DNA of 64,000 nt, taken from NCBI GenBank assembly GCA_905250125.1, contig CAJNOL010000204.1, positions 62,001-126,000 on the forward strand, read 5' to 3'. A program made the translations under genes and the position numbers. This DNA is from Rotaria sordida. Its lineage: Eukaryota > Rotifera > Eurotatoria > Philodinida > Philodinidae. The notes beneath the pieces were generated by a model, which was given only the letters and a program-made list of their open reading frames with translations, was not told where the DNA came from and made no database searches. Position 1 is the stretch's first letter. Each line of letters begins with the position of its first letter. This document shows positions 12,930-25,525 of the stretch, piece after piece.

Positions 12930-15900
12930 TGTTTTGATTGTTGTCTTTGGAATAAAAAAAAAAATACTTTCAATTTATCATATCTAAAAACATAAAGGAA
13001 GATAGATTTGCTCTTTTTTTTTTCGTTCTACTCGTTTTTTATTGGTTATGTCTTTTAAACAGGAGACTGTCATTAGAATATTTTTAATGTGCATCATTAT
13101 CTTTGACAACATGTTCCTTCAGGATATTGATAATAAAATTCTTCGTTTTTCCTTTCTCTTAATAAGAAATAAAAAGAAAGGAACGATTAGAGTAGTTTTT
13201 TGTGAAATGTGATGAACTCGAGAAATTTATTGCATGTTTATATTAATTGATGCATGAATACATTCCTTTATAATTCAAGTATTATTCAAACGGATTAAGA
13301 AGAACTATTGTTTTTGTTTATACTTGCATATGTGAATATATAAAAAACTCATATGAGAAATATACTTTACTGTAGACATAAGCTGATGCTGCTTCCGTTC
13401 TGTGTTTTTTTTTTTGCATATACTTTTTTTTTTCGCATACATTTTGTTTTTGCATAATGTAAAAGAAAAATGACTCCTTTTTCTTTTTGTTATTTTTCAT
13501 CTTTCTTTTATGTGCAGACAAATAATTGAATGACGCAAGTATGATCATGACATTTTTGTTTTTCGTCATTGTCATCATGCATAAGAAAATGGACGCGTAG
13601 GTTCATCACGGTTGGTTCTTATTAAATTTTATGCATCCTATTCAGTATATTTGGTTTAATAATGAAAAAAATTGTTTATTCTATTATAAGCAGTAGAAGA
13701 CATTAATAATTCCATCAATAAAAAATGAATCTTAATCTTTTTACGGTGTTTATGTTTTTGTTTTCTTTATCTAGAATGCACAGATAAAACCATGTAACGA
13801 GATCGATTATTATCATGCTAACAAAATAGATAGAAATACTTTTATGTATTCAACTTCTATGTTGAACACAGATCTTAATCATCGAACTGAGTTAGCTCGA
13901 TCTTATAGAAAAAGTACTCTACTCAAACAAATAAATAAACTTCACATTTTTACAATACTTAGATTGTTCTCTGAAGAAAAAAAACAATAAAATATGATTA
14001 CTCTATTATGTATAGTATTACATGTAACCTACAAGGTGCTCATTTGCATTCGCCCAAATAAGATATATTTATTTATTTATATCTTAAACATACCCTTTAA
14101 TATTGTTTGAATTTGTTCATAAGTTGTAAGTCTTTATTAATTATTGTAAATTGACATTAAACGGTCGTCACAATAATACTTAAAAAAAAAAGAAAACTAT
14201 AAACTAAAATGATTAGTGATTGTTGGACGCATATGTCGATTATTGTAGAAAATAATTGCGATTTGACTAATAGATAATTTCCTTACTTTCTTTTTCTTAT
14301 CGTTTATTTGCGTATTTTTTTATTTTTGATTTAGTCTTATGATACGAGAAAAAAAACGAAGGTAGCTATTAATATACAGTGATTGCAAAAAGATTTATTT
14401 AGATTTCATTCTTAATGCATCGTCATCGTTGTTATGTTACGCTTCTTTCGGTCTCTGTTCTCCTGTTTTTTTCCCGACTACACATACACGCATTCATTAC
14501 CTACACCGTATGTTGATGAAAAAAAAAGGGAGAGAGAGAAAAAAAAAAAGCAAAAAAAAAAAGCAAGACGTCTTACCAATAAACAACCAGGTTAATCATA
14601 GAATATACCTCTAGACACTCTGTTGCTTAACAGATGTGCGCTCTCTGTTTATTATCTATCATTTTTGTTGTATATTCATTGTATTTTTCCAATCAACACA
14701 CGCCTTATGATATGATTTTTACGTATCTGAATTTTTTTCTCCTTTACTTGACACGTGCTGTTGTCATCGTAGCCAGTCTTAGTTTTTTTTTTTATTGATT
14801 TTTATTTTATAGCAGACGTATAAATATGCAGAGCATGATCAACAATTAATGATATCTCACCTCTCATGACTTTTGTGTCTATATATGCAAACGTAATCAT
14901 AACTTCTAAAAGCATATTTTTATGAGACTAGACGATTTGATGTTGATGTAGAAAAAAAAAGAAAAAGAAATTTTAGCTACTGATGCAATCTCAGAATAGA
15001 TAATCATTATGAAATTGAAAGAATTTTTATTTTCGAAGTCTTTTAAATCTGAAAATATATCTAATCAGATTTGCATTATAATAAATATGCTCTAAAATAT
15101 TAATTTTATAAAATTTAATTTTATTCAATAAATATAATTTATTTTCACAATTCAAACCAAATAGAATTATATAAGTAAAAATCAAATAATTATTAATATG
15201 GAATATCGTTTATTAAACGAATAATAATGATAATCATTCTGATTAGAAGAAAAAAAAAATGTGGAATAATATTTCCATAATATTATATATAGGTGAAAGA
15301 GTATTAAAGCATTAGTTTTTGTTATCATTACTATCATTTGGATTAACTAACAATATCATGCGTCTGCAACTGACACACTATAGACAGTCATAAATACTTG
15401 AAAAAAAATAACTGAAAAATACAATCTTATTATAATATGTTGCTAGAATGGAAACAAGCTTTTTCTTTGTTGTGTTTTCATTTAAAAAAAAAAAAGAAAT
15501 ATCAATAAGAATTTTCGTAGGTTTCAATGAATCAATATATTGTAAAAAAAAATACTGAATAGACTTTGAAGACATCTAAAGCAATTAGTTCTCACTTTTG
15601 TTATATTAATTTTGAAAAGAATAATAGTAAAAGTTAAAATTCCTAAAATGTGACGATGAATATTTTTACTAAATTAATTCAATCAATAAATAACAGGAAA
15701 TGTCGATATGAAATGAAAACATAAGAACAAATAGTAATAAATTCTTTTAAATGACATTGTGTCAATGTAAAACATATCATTACATTTATTTCCAATCTAA
15801 AACAATAAACATTATCTATAGCTAGAGATTAATCCATTATTAATTTTATACACTTACTATATCTAATAAACAACTTGCTTATATTTTCTCGAAGATTATT

Positions 15901-17045
15901 ATTAAGTAAAACAACTGAGCACATATGAAAGAGTTATATGATAGACATTGAAAGAAAACAATATGTAAATATTGATAATAATTTGTATATGATTATGTTT
16001 GAAAAAAATACACGATGAAATATGGAATATATAAGCTCAGAGAGTATTGTTTCATTTCTATAAACGCAAAATAGTTATTCTTTAGTAGAGTATATATACA
16101 GAGTATAGAAATATCGATTTTCAGAATAATTAAACCAATATCAAACTCAGTGTTTCCAATAAATTGTTAAAGAGTGATGTCACTCATGTGGAAGTTTTCA
16201 TATTACTTTGAAAACAATTCGATAGTTTTTTATCTATTGATTTGATGATTTTGTTTTAGGATGTTTTGCACGGATTCATTCTTAGTTTGTATTTAGTAAA
16301 ATGTTTGAGAAAAAAATCATTATATCGCTCTATTTCCTATAAATAATGATTCCTATAGGAACGATAAATATTATCAATCTGTAATATGATTTACTTTTTC
16401 TATAGCTGATAATAAATGTAAGTGCTCGTACTACAATCTCTGATCATTGTTATCATTGAAATCATCTTTAGAAAAAAAAATATTGATCACTCTCAGTTGA
16501 TAATTTCCTATTCATCGTTATTAAATAATAACAATAAATTACTAAAATATGTAATAAATTATTTAGATTAAGTTACAAATGCAAATTCGTCCATTAATTG
16601 TTCAACATATTGAATCAATGAATATGTTTTAGAGCATGTTCTTAATTAAATAAAATACTGTTTTATTTAATATGAAAAATTAATAATCAATGAGAAATAA
16701 ATATCTTATTTTTGTCTATTTACTTATTTGCTTGTGTCTAGAGTATGAATCTTCAGTTCCCTATCCAATTAAAATTATTGTTCTTTATATTTAAACAGAA
16801 ATAATTCTCAAATATTCAATGGATAGACTCGAAAATTCTGTTATTGTTTAAGTGATCCTAAGAATCTACATATTCTTGTCGATTACTAATAATAGGATGA
16901 CAAGAAACAAATGACATACTGTTCAATCTAATCTCGTACAAAGTTCCAGTCCCAATAACACAGATCTAATGAAAGTTTTATGGAAATTTTCTTTGCATTC
17001 TTTAAATCTAAGTTCATCTATATATTATCTAATTCCAAGAATCTA
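12930..17045. other. Gene-free AT-rich intergenic stretch
   Basis: Upstream region of the kinase gene and intergenic DNA. It has many A/T homopolymers and short simple repeats. The frames at 13318-13578, 14429-14614 and 15378-15575 are Lys/Phe-rich translations of low-complexity DNA. I see no splice-bounded coding exon, RNA gene or ordered repeat. Confidence 0.5.
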
Positions 17046-17658
17046 ATGAGAAAACCACCCGAGATGATACCTTGCGTTTGAGATAAGACTCCAGTCATTA
17101 CGTAGAATCTGTTGAGACTAGAAGAAACTTAGAAAGATTCGATTCCATGCGCTACTCTTTTGGAGTTATGACCGTTACACTGAATTTTTTACCTTTGACA
17201 GCGCATTGATAAAAAAGGTAGACAAACGCATTTTGGCATAAAACTTTTTTCATAGATAGCTCTTGTACCTATTGGAATCCCCTAACAATTTCACCAAAAA
17301 CAAATATTTTCTTTTTCAGATATCAAATACACAGAAAGAACTAGATTTTGCGTCCTTTTTGGCAGAATATCATGATTTTTTGTGGATTTAATATCTCGAG
17401 GAAAGACCATTCTTTTTCCCAGAAATTTTACGAGATTCTAATAAATTTAAGAGCTGTCTATAAACAAAGTTTTATGTCAAAATTCGTTTGTTTGGTTCTT
17501 TTTATGAATACTGCACCAAAGGTAAGAAACCCAGTATAACGGCCATAACTCTAAAAGGGCAATGGTATAGGGAAGAATACTTCTAGTCTCGACAGATCCC
17601 ATGTAATGACTAGAGTCTCATATCAAACGCAAGGTATCACCTCGAGTGATTTCCTCAT
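17046..17658. mobile_element. 613-base near-complete palindromic element
   Basis: Almost the whole element folds back on itself with arms of about 285-300 bases. Left end: ATGAGAAAACCACCCGAGAT; reverse complement of the right end: ATGAGGAAATCACTCGAGGT. Both arms continue with GATACCTTGCGTTTGA, then a shared GAGACTAGAAG, a GTTATG-CCGTTA block and a CATAAAACTTT block. It lacks a credible transposase; the frame at 17348-17539 is inside the palindrome. This is a fold-back/MITE type DNA transposon or an inverted duplication. Confidence 0.75.
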
Positions 17659-18814
17659 AAGCGTAAAAATGAATTCTATTTCGATTTTTATCATTTCTAA
17701 TATCGTTAAGTGATATATATATAATGATTTATTTTTATGTATAATCATTAACTAAACATTGAATTTATTGTGAATATGCTAGATTCTATCTATTCACTCC
17801 AAGTTATAGTTTCAACCAGGGTCATCAATTCATTATATCATAAAGAAAGTCCTTCAATTTCTTTTAATACCAGTAATTAATAATTAATATTTTCCTTTCA
17901 TCATAAAATAGAATACGAAAGACATCATTAATAGAAGCTTGATCGTATTTTTTTACTATAGAAGAACTACACTTGAAGCTTTTTTTAACGACATTTATTA
18001 TCTGATTCATAGATTTTTGTGGGCATTTCAAAAATCGGTCAGAGAAAAAACGTGAATAGCTTTTAAACAGTTCAAATGATTTGCATGCATGTTTCATAAC
18101 TTTGTTGGATGTTCCTTTAAATATTATTCAACATAGTTCAGGCCAAATTTCTGTGCGTATAAACATTAGAATTGAAATAGTTTTATTGATGACCGAATTT
18201 GACACCGAAATAGTAAATGAACATGATACTGAAGAGGTCTCTAAACACTTTTATGCGTCAATGTAGTTCATATAACTCACAATGAAAATGTGTCGGCGGG
18301 AAGGGTTCTGGTTGTTTGTAATTTTCTTTTCAATAGCATTAAGAATTATGATAGAATTCAGTAAATGTTTCAACAAAATTAGATATCTTCGCATTTTGAT
18401 AATGAAGTATCTCTAGCACACTGATTCAAAGATATGATTCTTTTCAATGAACTTCACACTAATTGAACTTAGCATCGCTCAAATTCTTTATATTATAACA
18501 CATGAAAGACAATGTCTACCACATATCTACTAAGGATCAGACATGTTTCATTTTTCAAAAGTTTGAAAACAGTGGACTCTTGAGTTTCATTTCAATGTAA
18601 ACGGTTTGAACGGCGAGTGTAAATAAAATTATACGAAACAAACTTTAAAGAAAATCGAATAAAATGAAACAAAGTTCATGTGTATGGTTTGAAATGTTCA
18701 AGAATTATCCACGTTCTTTTTTTCGACAGATTTTTGGAACATTCTGTTGTTCTGTTTCAACATTATTTATATTAATTAAAAAATAATTAGAATAATATCT
18801 AATAGTATTTTGTT
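17659..18814. other. Gene-free stretch between two fold-back elements
   Basis: No coding exon or RNA gene is supported. The opposed short frames at 17864-18097 (-) and 18081-18266 (+) have ordinary composition but no recognisable motif. They may be decayed mobile-element sequence. Confidence 0.4.
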
Positions 18815-19456
18815 TTGTTTTTCTCAATATTATTGTCAACCTTTATCACCATGCCTTAATCTTTTTTTTTTTAAAGTTTCACGATTCAATTTTCTATAAG
18901 AACACATTACAAGTTTTGCTACATCATTTTAAACAGAAATATACAAGGAATAATCTTGCAAGGCTCTAACATATCCAATTGATAAAAGTTGTTGTTTTAG
19001 AACAATATAGTCTTTTTTTCTAGTTTTCTACAAATCTAGGAACATGATAGAGTATATTTAGGAGTATAACTCAATGCGTTCTTTCTCATGATGTACATTG
19101 TTTGTTTTAGCCAAGTTTGTTGTTTTGTCCAATGTATTCAAATAAAGAACCCTACTCAAATTCAGAGATTTCAGTTTGATGTACTATTCGTTTTTCTTGG
19201 AATAAAGTTGAGTTATAATGACTGATTTTTTTCATTAGTTTAAAAGTCCAACGAATAGACCTAAACAAACTGTTTTTTTATTTGTGAAAGTTGGTTATAT
19301 TGAAGTCTTGCAGTATTGTTTTATAGAATTCTTTTGCTTAACATCTTCTAGTAAAACTTGTACAACGTTCTTGTAGAAAATTGAATCGTGAAACTTTTTG
19401 AAAAAAAAACGAGGCTAAGGCATGGCGATGAACCTCGTCGGCGATATTGAGAAAAT
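18815..19456. mobile_element. DNA transposon remnant with long terminal inverted repeats
   Basis: Both ends carry about 80-110 bases of inverted repeat. The left arm reads CACCATGCCTTAATC followed by AAAGTTTCACGATTCAATTT. The right arm, reverse-complemented, reads CGCCATGCCTTAGCC followed by AAAGTTTCACGATTCAATTT, and both continue into an ACAAGTTTT block. The middle (about 400 bases) has no long open frame, so this is a non-autonomous or deleted copy. Outer ends share TTTTCTCAATAT. Confidence 0.75.
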
Positions 19457-19469
19457 ATTTACGAGGGTA

Positions 19470-19700
19470 AACCGTTTAGGCATTCAGCTTATTGCTGCAG
19501 AGGTACTGCATTTTTTAAATAAATGTCGTAGTCTCCCTCTCACATGTTTCTTGATTTGCTTGTATCCTGAAATGAAAGCATACCACAAAACTGCAGTATC
19601 TCTGCATCAATAAGCTAAGGGCACGAACTCTTTTAAAGATATTCATAATTCATATAAGTCTACAAAAGTGATTCGTTAGTTGAAAGACTTCCCTCGTTAG
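19470..19700. mobile_element. Short fold-back element, same family as the one at 28117-28700
   Basis: Arms CAGCTTATTGCTGCAGAG and (reverse-complemented right arm) TAGCTTATTGATGCAGAG face each other. The right part (CAATAAGCTA, CGAACTCTTTT, GATATTCATAAT, GTCTACA) matches the right arm of the element in the F-box gene intron, including the following TTAGTTG and ACTTCC. It is therefore a second, diverged copy of one dispersed family. It abuts another inverted-repeat element on its left. Confidence 0.6.
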
Positions 19701-19840
19701 GAGGACTTTTATTGTGACACACTCGTTACATGTAGGATGAGTACGAACATGTTGTTAATACATATCTGATACACGATGTCAAATTAATATCCATTGCCAA
19801 TTGATAAAATATTTTTCACATTGAAAACAAACAAATTATT

Positions 19841-20584
19841 TTATTTAATTAACATAATAGAAAAAAAAAGTTTCATACGATCATTTGATGAAAAAAGTAA
19901 ATTTTTAATTAATAACAACGGCGTTGAATCACTCAAACAAGAATCATAAAAAAATAAGTAGACTTTATAGGGTTTTGAAATTTGACATATTGTTTCAATA
20001 TATTTTCGTACATGATTTATTTCAAGTTGAGAATTAATATAAAGATATTTTCGTGGATATTGTTCTATTGTTAATGATGGATCAATATATTTCTTACATA
20101 ATTCTATTTGAAGTGCTATTGGAATAGTTGATTTTTTTATACGACTTACAGTTGATTTTGTTTTTAATGAACGCATACGTACATGATTTTGTTTATCAAT
20201 AAAACGCATTGGTGAAAGATTTTGTACAAGACGAAGTTTAAGACGAAGATCTTTTGGCATTGATAGAGAATTTTGTTCATAAAAATTTTTTTCATTATTT
20301 ATTTCATCAACATTAAGTAATGGTAATAATGAATGTAGAATATCTTCATATTGTCGATCAGGTATTAAACATTTTGAAATATCAGAAAATGGTTGAAGAT
20401 TTATATTACATTTTGGACATTTATATTCTGAAGGTGATAAATTTTCAAAATAAACAAGAATACATGTACGACAAAATGTATGCATACATTCTTTTATTGT
20501 ATATGGATCAACAAGATATCCATTACATAGAGAACATTGTAAAATTGGATTAATATCAATTAATGAGAAATATAAAGATTCCAT
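19841..20584 (-). CDS. RING-finger protein of Polycomb PCGF type
   Basis: An intact single-exon frame of 247 residues. Residues 17-59 form a C3HC4 RING: CSLC (17, 20), Cys33, His35, Cys38, Cys41, CPKC (56, 59), with the spacing and the wording KECMHTFCRTCIL typical of PCGF/Psc/Mel-18 rings. The following PDRQYEDILHSLLPLL and NEKNFYEQ match the conserved segment after PCGF rings. The C-terminal half (about 150-247) is where a RAWUL ubiquitin-like domain is expected; I see compatible length and hydrophobic pattern but no decisive motif. PCGF proteins pair with RING1/RING2 in the PRC1 histone H2A ubiquitin ligase in the nucleus. The lack of introns, unlike neighbouring genes, and its setting among mobile elements raise the possibility of a retrocopy, but the frame is intact. 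Confidence 0.82.
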   Translation of the reverse strand: MESLYFSLIDINPILQCSLCNGYLVDPYTIKECMHTFCRTCILVYFENLSPSEYKCPKCNINLQPFSDISKCLIPDRQYEDILHSLLPLLNVDEINNEKNFYEQNSLSMPKDLRLKLRLVQNLSPMRFIDKQNHVRMRSLKTKSTVSRIKKSTIPIALQIELCKKYIDPSLTIEQYPRKYLYINSQLEINHVRKYIETICQISKPYKVYLFFYDSCLSDSTPLLLIKNLLFSSNDRMKLFFSIMLIK

Positions 20585-20599
20585 TGAGAAAAAACAAAA

Positions 20600-22735
20600 T
20601 TTTTTTGTGAAATGTCTTTTTTAAATAATAAAAAGGAACATTATTTGCTTTTGACAAAAGAGTACAAAAGGCAAAATATGGATACCAATGGTTGTCATCA
20701 TATGGTGTGCGCTAGTTGGATTGTTATTATTGTCGCTAATATCCAATGTTGATCTATCTATCAAATTTTCTTTTTCTTTTTTTTTTGGTCATAATAATTC
20801 TTTTCAATAGATTATGTCTTGTAATTGTCAAGAGTTAGGAGTACATTTAAGAAGTTGAGAAGATGGACTCTTGTAAACTACTCGATCATCCAAAGAAAAC
20901 CTGAACATCAAAAGGTAATCATGATCACTCGACATAAGTCAAATGTATATTCAAACAAAAACAGTTACTCTATATGGGACTGTATGATGATCTAAGCATT
21001 TTGTTGAATATGCAATCATGTACAACCATCCAAATATACAATCAACAGTCATTATCGTTCGTCTAAACAATAGAGATCTATTAGAAACTAGATATATGAC
21101 CAATTTTGGATCCATCTTATTTTGTAGTCGGGGTAGCCAGCAAAGGAGATTTTCTGACGTTTTCGAGTGATAGTAGACCGTCGCACACTAGGAAAAATAT
21201 CAAGATCGACATAGAATCCCATATGAAATAATTGCTTGAATATGTATTTGACTTTTTATTGGACGATCACATGATTTACAAGAGTCCTGAGAAGACTACG
21301 ACAAAGCTTGCAATATGAACTACAAACTTGATTGATGCACATCATTTCTGCATTTAGAAACTGATTTCATCTAACTCACTGTGAGTTAAATGACTGTTGT
21401 AATCAAGAAAGCGTCTCCTCGGTTGAAAGTGTTTTAGTAAAGCGATAAACTAGGTTGTTTAAAATGTTTCTTTTGTCCATTTTCGTTACGAGATAGATTA
21501 TAAGTTATAGGCATTTGTTCAATGTTTTATGCACTATCTGATATGCAATGAAATAATCTTTTGTTTTTAAATAGTGTAAACTATAGGTAATGAAGACTTT
21601 GTGTTCAAAGCTACTTTTCTTATTAAACTGTCGTTCGTCTATAGAGGAATGAAGTATTCGAAGGTAGAATTGTTTTCATAAGAGTCATACCATGTAAGAA
21701 AATAATTCATCCATCTTAAAGTTACTATTTCGTCTCCGATTTAATTTATCATAGAATAATGATTATATCAATTACATGTTTACAAGAAAGTACATTAAGG
21801 GTGTGAGTGTAGGTACCGATGGTCTATCCATACTTCCACATCGACACCTATATTCGCAGCGACCCAGATCCCCCAAACCCCACACCCTATAAATGAAATC
21901 CTACAAACGAACATCTATTCTTAGTTTTTCATGATCATGATGAAGAATTACTGCAAAGTCGCCAACAATAAGGAGAATCGTTCAAATTTTCAATAATTGC
22001 AAATTATTTAGGCTATTCGTATTAAAGAATAAAGATCGATTTCTTCTTTTTTCGAATGTATTCCTTTGTGTAACTAACATATTAAATTCTTAAACGTTTA
22101 CATTCTCAATAAAATATAATATCATCACATCATATAATAATGCTTCGAATACTAGGTGAATTACTTTGTTCAATAATATAATTATTTGAATTATCTAAAT
22201 TGTGTTGCATGCAATTTTCCGACTGAACTGCTTAATCTCTTTATAGTATGATTAATCCTTATATTCTTCTATGTTAGAACATTAGATTATTTCTACATAG
22301 TGAATCGATTTAAATCTCGTAATAAAGAATGAATATTATAATAAACCTCATAAACAAGTTCATCGTCATCATATCATATAACATAAACATATACGTATTT
22401 TGCGTGAATAAAATCTTTTGTTGGAGTGTGAGATTTTGAAAGGTCACGTCCATTTGTTAGTGCTTTTAATAATATTTCAGTTTCTTGAGTTAATTCAAAT
22501 TTTACTTGTGTTTCCAGTGTTTTTTTTTCTAGTAAATGTTTCATTGTATTCGTCTGATCTTAGAATTTTTCCTAAAGAAAATAAATTCGTTGGACTATTT
22601 GAAAATTACTTTTGTGTCGTCGTTTTTTAAGTGGTTGCTACATTTATTATATATTTTCTAAAGATATCCAACTTTAGTATTTAGATATTTTATAACATTA
22701 GAAAAGAAAAATTAATTGAATTAGAAAATTTGAGT
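20600..22735. other. Gene-free stretch with dispersed repeat fragments
   Basis: Upstream region of the RING gene and intergenic DNA. It includes a segment near 21125-21195 resembling another at 55390-55450, and a small inverted-end structure at 21798-21888. The frame at 22418-22630 is hydrophobic, AT-driven and without motif. No gene is supported. Confidence 0.45.
21798..21888. repeat. Short G/T-rich to C/A-rich inverted-end sequence
   Basis: A 91-base segment begins AGGGTGTGAGTGTAGG and ends AACCCCACACCCT, so the ends are inverted copies of AGGGTGTG. It is much richer in G+C than its surroundings. It may be a very small mobile element or an internal telomere-like tract; neither is proven. 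Confidence 0.35.
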
Positions 22736-23840
22736 CAGAGACTGTCATAGGGCCGGACTGCCCTGCCCTGCTCTACCGGGCGGGACGAATTTTTATTTTT
22801 AGCCCTGTCCTGAGGGCAGGGCAAGACAGGGCAAAATAGTTTGCCCTGCTATTTTTTTTCGTAAAAAGTCATTGGAGAAATATTCTCTAAATGTGAATAT
22901 AAAACTTTGAAAACATATATATTCTATATAGCTTCACCAAATGTTGATAACTCCATGTCTTCAGTTGATTTCATTACATCCTTTCGATCATATACTGCTT
23001 CTAATTCAGCACCGTCTTGCAAGAATTTTGTCGATTTTGAGAACATCCAAGATCTCATAACACATCAAAAGCATTCATATCATATAATAAGAAATGAATC
23101 TTCATCGTCTGCTAAATACGGAAGAATCTTCGATTCTTGACTTCACTAAATAATGATAATCAATTAACAAATATCTACTAGCTTTATTGACAGATACATT
23201 GTTTTCATATAAATATTCTATTAGTGTCACACATTCACTCAGAAAAACCTAGAGAAACTGGACGAATATCGATAACGTTTGATTTAAAATCTGTTACATG
23301 GCACTATTTTCACCCTTTTATAATATTACCCTTTAGCCTAAAATTTAGATTTTTTACAGTTTTTAAGAGTTTCTCAAATCTTTTTGATCAATTATAATTC
23401 GTTAATAATCTTAATTAGTAATAATTGGCAAATCATATTAATCGATTAAAAAGAATTGAAAAAATCTTTGAAAATAGAAAAATTGGAACTGGAATTAAAG
23501 CATGGACCTTAATCGGATGGATCATAGAGTCATTTTAATAGACTTTTAATCGAAATGAATCGATTTTAATGCGATTTCTTTCTCTATTGTTCTGCATGAA
23601 TAATAGTCTGTCGAACGAGGAAAAGAGATACGACTATTGAGTATAAAAACGACACAAGTTTTCACTAAGTTATCAATTCCCCTCATACCTAAGCTCAATG
23701 TATAGACCCTGCAGGACGCCCTGCCCCACCCTCAGGGCAGGATCAGAGCGCATTTTTATTTTTATCTCTGTCCTGAGGATAGGGCAGGGCAAGGTAAGGC
23801 AGGGCACAGGTCAGAAAAAAGTGCCCCGTGACGGTCTTTG
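22736..23840. mobile_element. Non-autonomous hAT-type DNA transposon (1.1 kb)
   Basis: Exact 8-base direct repeats ATTTGAGT flank the element (22728-22735 and 23841-23848), the target duplication size of hAT transposons. Terminal inverted repeats are CAGAGACTGTCATAGGG and, reverse-complemented, CAAAGACCGTCACGGGG. Just inside each end lies a block of GC-rich CCTGCCCTGC/GGGCAGGGCA motifs, the sort of subterminal repeat used for transposase binding. The interior is AT-rich. The only frame (22907-23140, about 77 residues, + strand) has normal composition but no transposase motif, so the copy depends on an autonomous relative elsewhere. Confidence 0.88.
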
Positions 23841-23992
23841 ATTTGAGTTTTAAAAGAGAAAGTGGATAATAGGCTATTCGAATTTGTAACGATTAATATA
23901 GGTTTATGATTGAATAACAGGTAAGTCATAAAGCATAAGCCTTTCAGTATTTCGACTATAACTTCTTTTTTCTTTTCAACCGCCGATATCTA

Positions 23993-25525
23993 GGAGTGGC
24001 ACTTTCACTTTCCTTTCCGAAAAGAAAGGAGAGGAAAACTATAAGGTAGAAAGAATAATAAGTTTTAAAAGATTTCGTATATATATGATCCGTTCAACAA
24101 GTGAGCTTCTAAAAGACATATCCTTAATATTTTCAAATTATTTCCTTATTGTTTCTCAATTTTTCTCCCTCATCCTTTGCATTTCTCACTTTCTAGACTA
24201 TTTTTGACTTTCTCTTATTCTAGTTACTTGATCTGACATTCTATCCTATATTTCTAGAGCTATATCTCTGCCTACTTCATGATTCTCAATGAATTCCTAC
24301 TGATATGTAAGTTAGAACAAAATCAGTCTTATCTTAGATTCTAATGAAAATGTATTATTCTTGATAATATCACGTATGTCTCACTGCTGTCATCAACAAA
24401 TAGTTTTCACTATAACTATTAATTTCTTTTAGTTCTAAAGCTTCTTATTTTTATTCATAATTTTCAAGTGAAACAAGATAAAATAAATAGTTAATATGCC
24501 ATAGAGGGGAAACCACAATTGATCAATTTCCATCAAGTTTTAGTCTCAAATCTTGATTTTTGCTTGTTCATGTTGTTTTTTAATAAATAGAAAAGCTAAC
24601 TGGCAATAAAGATAAACTGCACGGCCTTATTTTATGAATATCAAGGATTTAATACTTTATCATTTTATGTTTTTTTCTCAAATCTTAACCCGAAGAGAAG
24701 AACAAGCAATTGAGTTTCAAATGTAATTAATGTCTTTTTCACGATAGAATGTATGTCTGAAGAAGTTGAGTAGCTCCAGAGCGTAAATAACTAGAGATCT
24801 GTGATTTCCATCACTCGAAATGTGGGCACTAAGCGACGTCGATCTATACTAAAGTCAAAAATTTGAGAGATAATCTTAATGGGTTTCTATGGAGATATGC
24901 GGTGAACCACTTCTCCATCAGCAAGCGTTATTAAATTTTCAGCCGAACTTTATTTATCTTGTATTCCAAGGTATACTGTATAGCAAAGTTTGGTTTGTTA
25001 TTCAGAAACTTAAGGGCAAGAAGAAAAAGTTATCACAGGAGGTGATCTTCAGTTCCTTCTGCCCTTCGATGTGGCGATTATGATTCATCGAGTTCACAAT
25101 CGAGTCAGCTCAAGTCTACAAGATGTTATGAACCCAAACCTGCTTATGGAAGAAAGCTTTAATTTTTATATGTTCTAAGAACATTTATTGATCTTCAAGT
25201 GTAACAGTATTTTTTTTCTTGCCATCAGAAAGAATGAAAAATCCTTTGGCGTTAACTGTGATGCACTGAAACACTATGCAAAGGTGGACAAGATTAGTGA
25301 AATTCTGAAAAAAACCAGGCATGGAATACCAGTCGTAGGAAAGTGACTTTAAGTCGGAGAAAAAACAGGGAAATTCAGGAAACAAAAATCCATTAGAGTT
25401 GCTCATATTAAAATGATTGCATTATTCCCTCTGTTGTCGATAATACATATACTGTAAATTTCTAACAATATGAAAGATTTCAACTTTCCTTTCTCAAAGC
25501 AAAAGGGAAGTTAAAGTACCACCCC
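23993..25525. mobile_element. 1.5-kb element with inverted ends flanked by TA
   Basis: The left end GGAGTGGCACTTTCACTTTC and the reverse complement of the right end GGGGTGGTACTTTAACTTCC are inverted repeats, each immediately preceded by TA. A TA target site points to the Tc1/mariner superfamily or related MITEs. Near each end is a further local palindrome (CTTTCC...GGAAAG). Frames inside (24889-25083 +, 25185-25406 -) are short and show no DDE/D motif, so any transposase is decayed or absent. The element type is inferred from end structure only. Confidence 0.6.

Noticed and set aside
13318..13578. 86-residue Lys-rich reverse frame
   Set aside because: Made of AAA/AAG runs in low-complexity DNA with no domain.
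25185..25406. Possible transposase fragment in the 1.5-kb TA-flanked element
   Set aside because: No DDE/D spacing or helix-turn-helix wording visible; too short to call.
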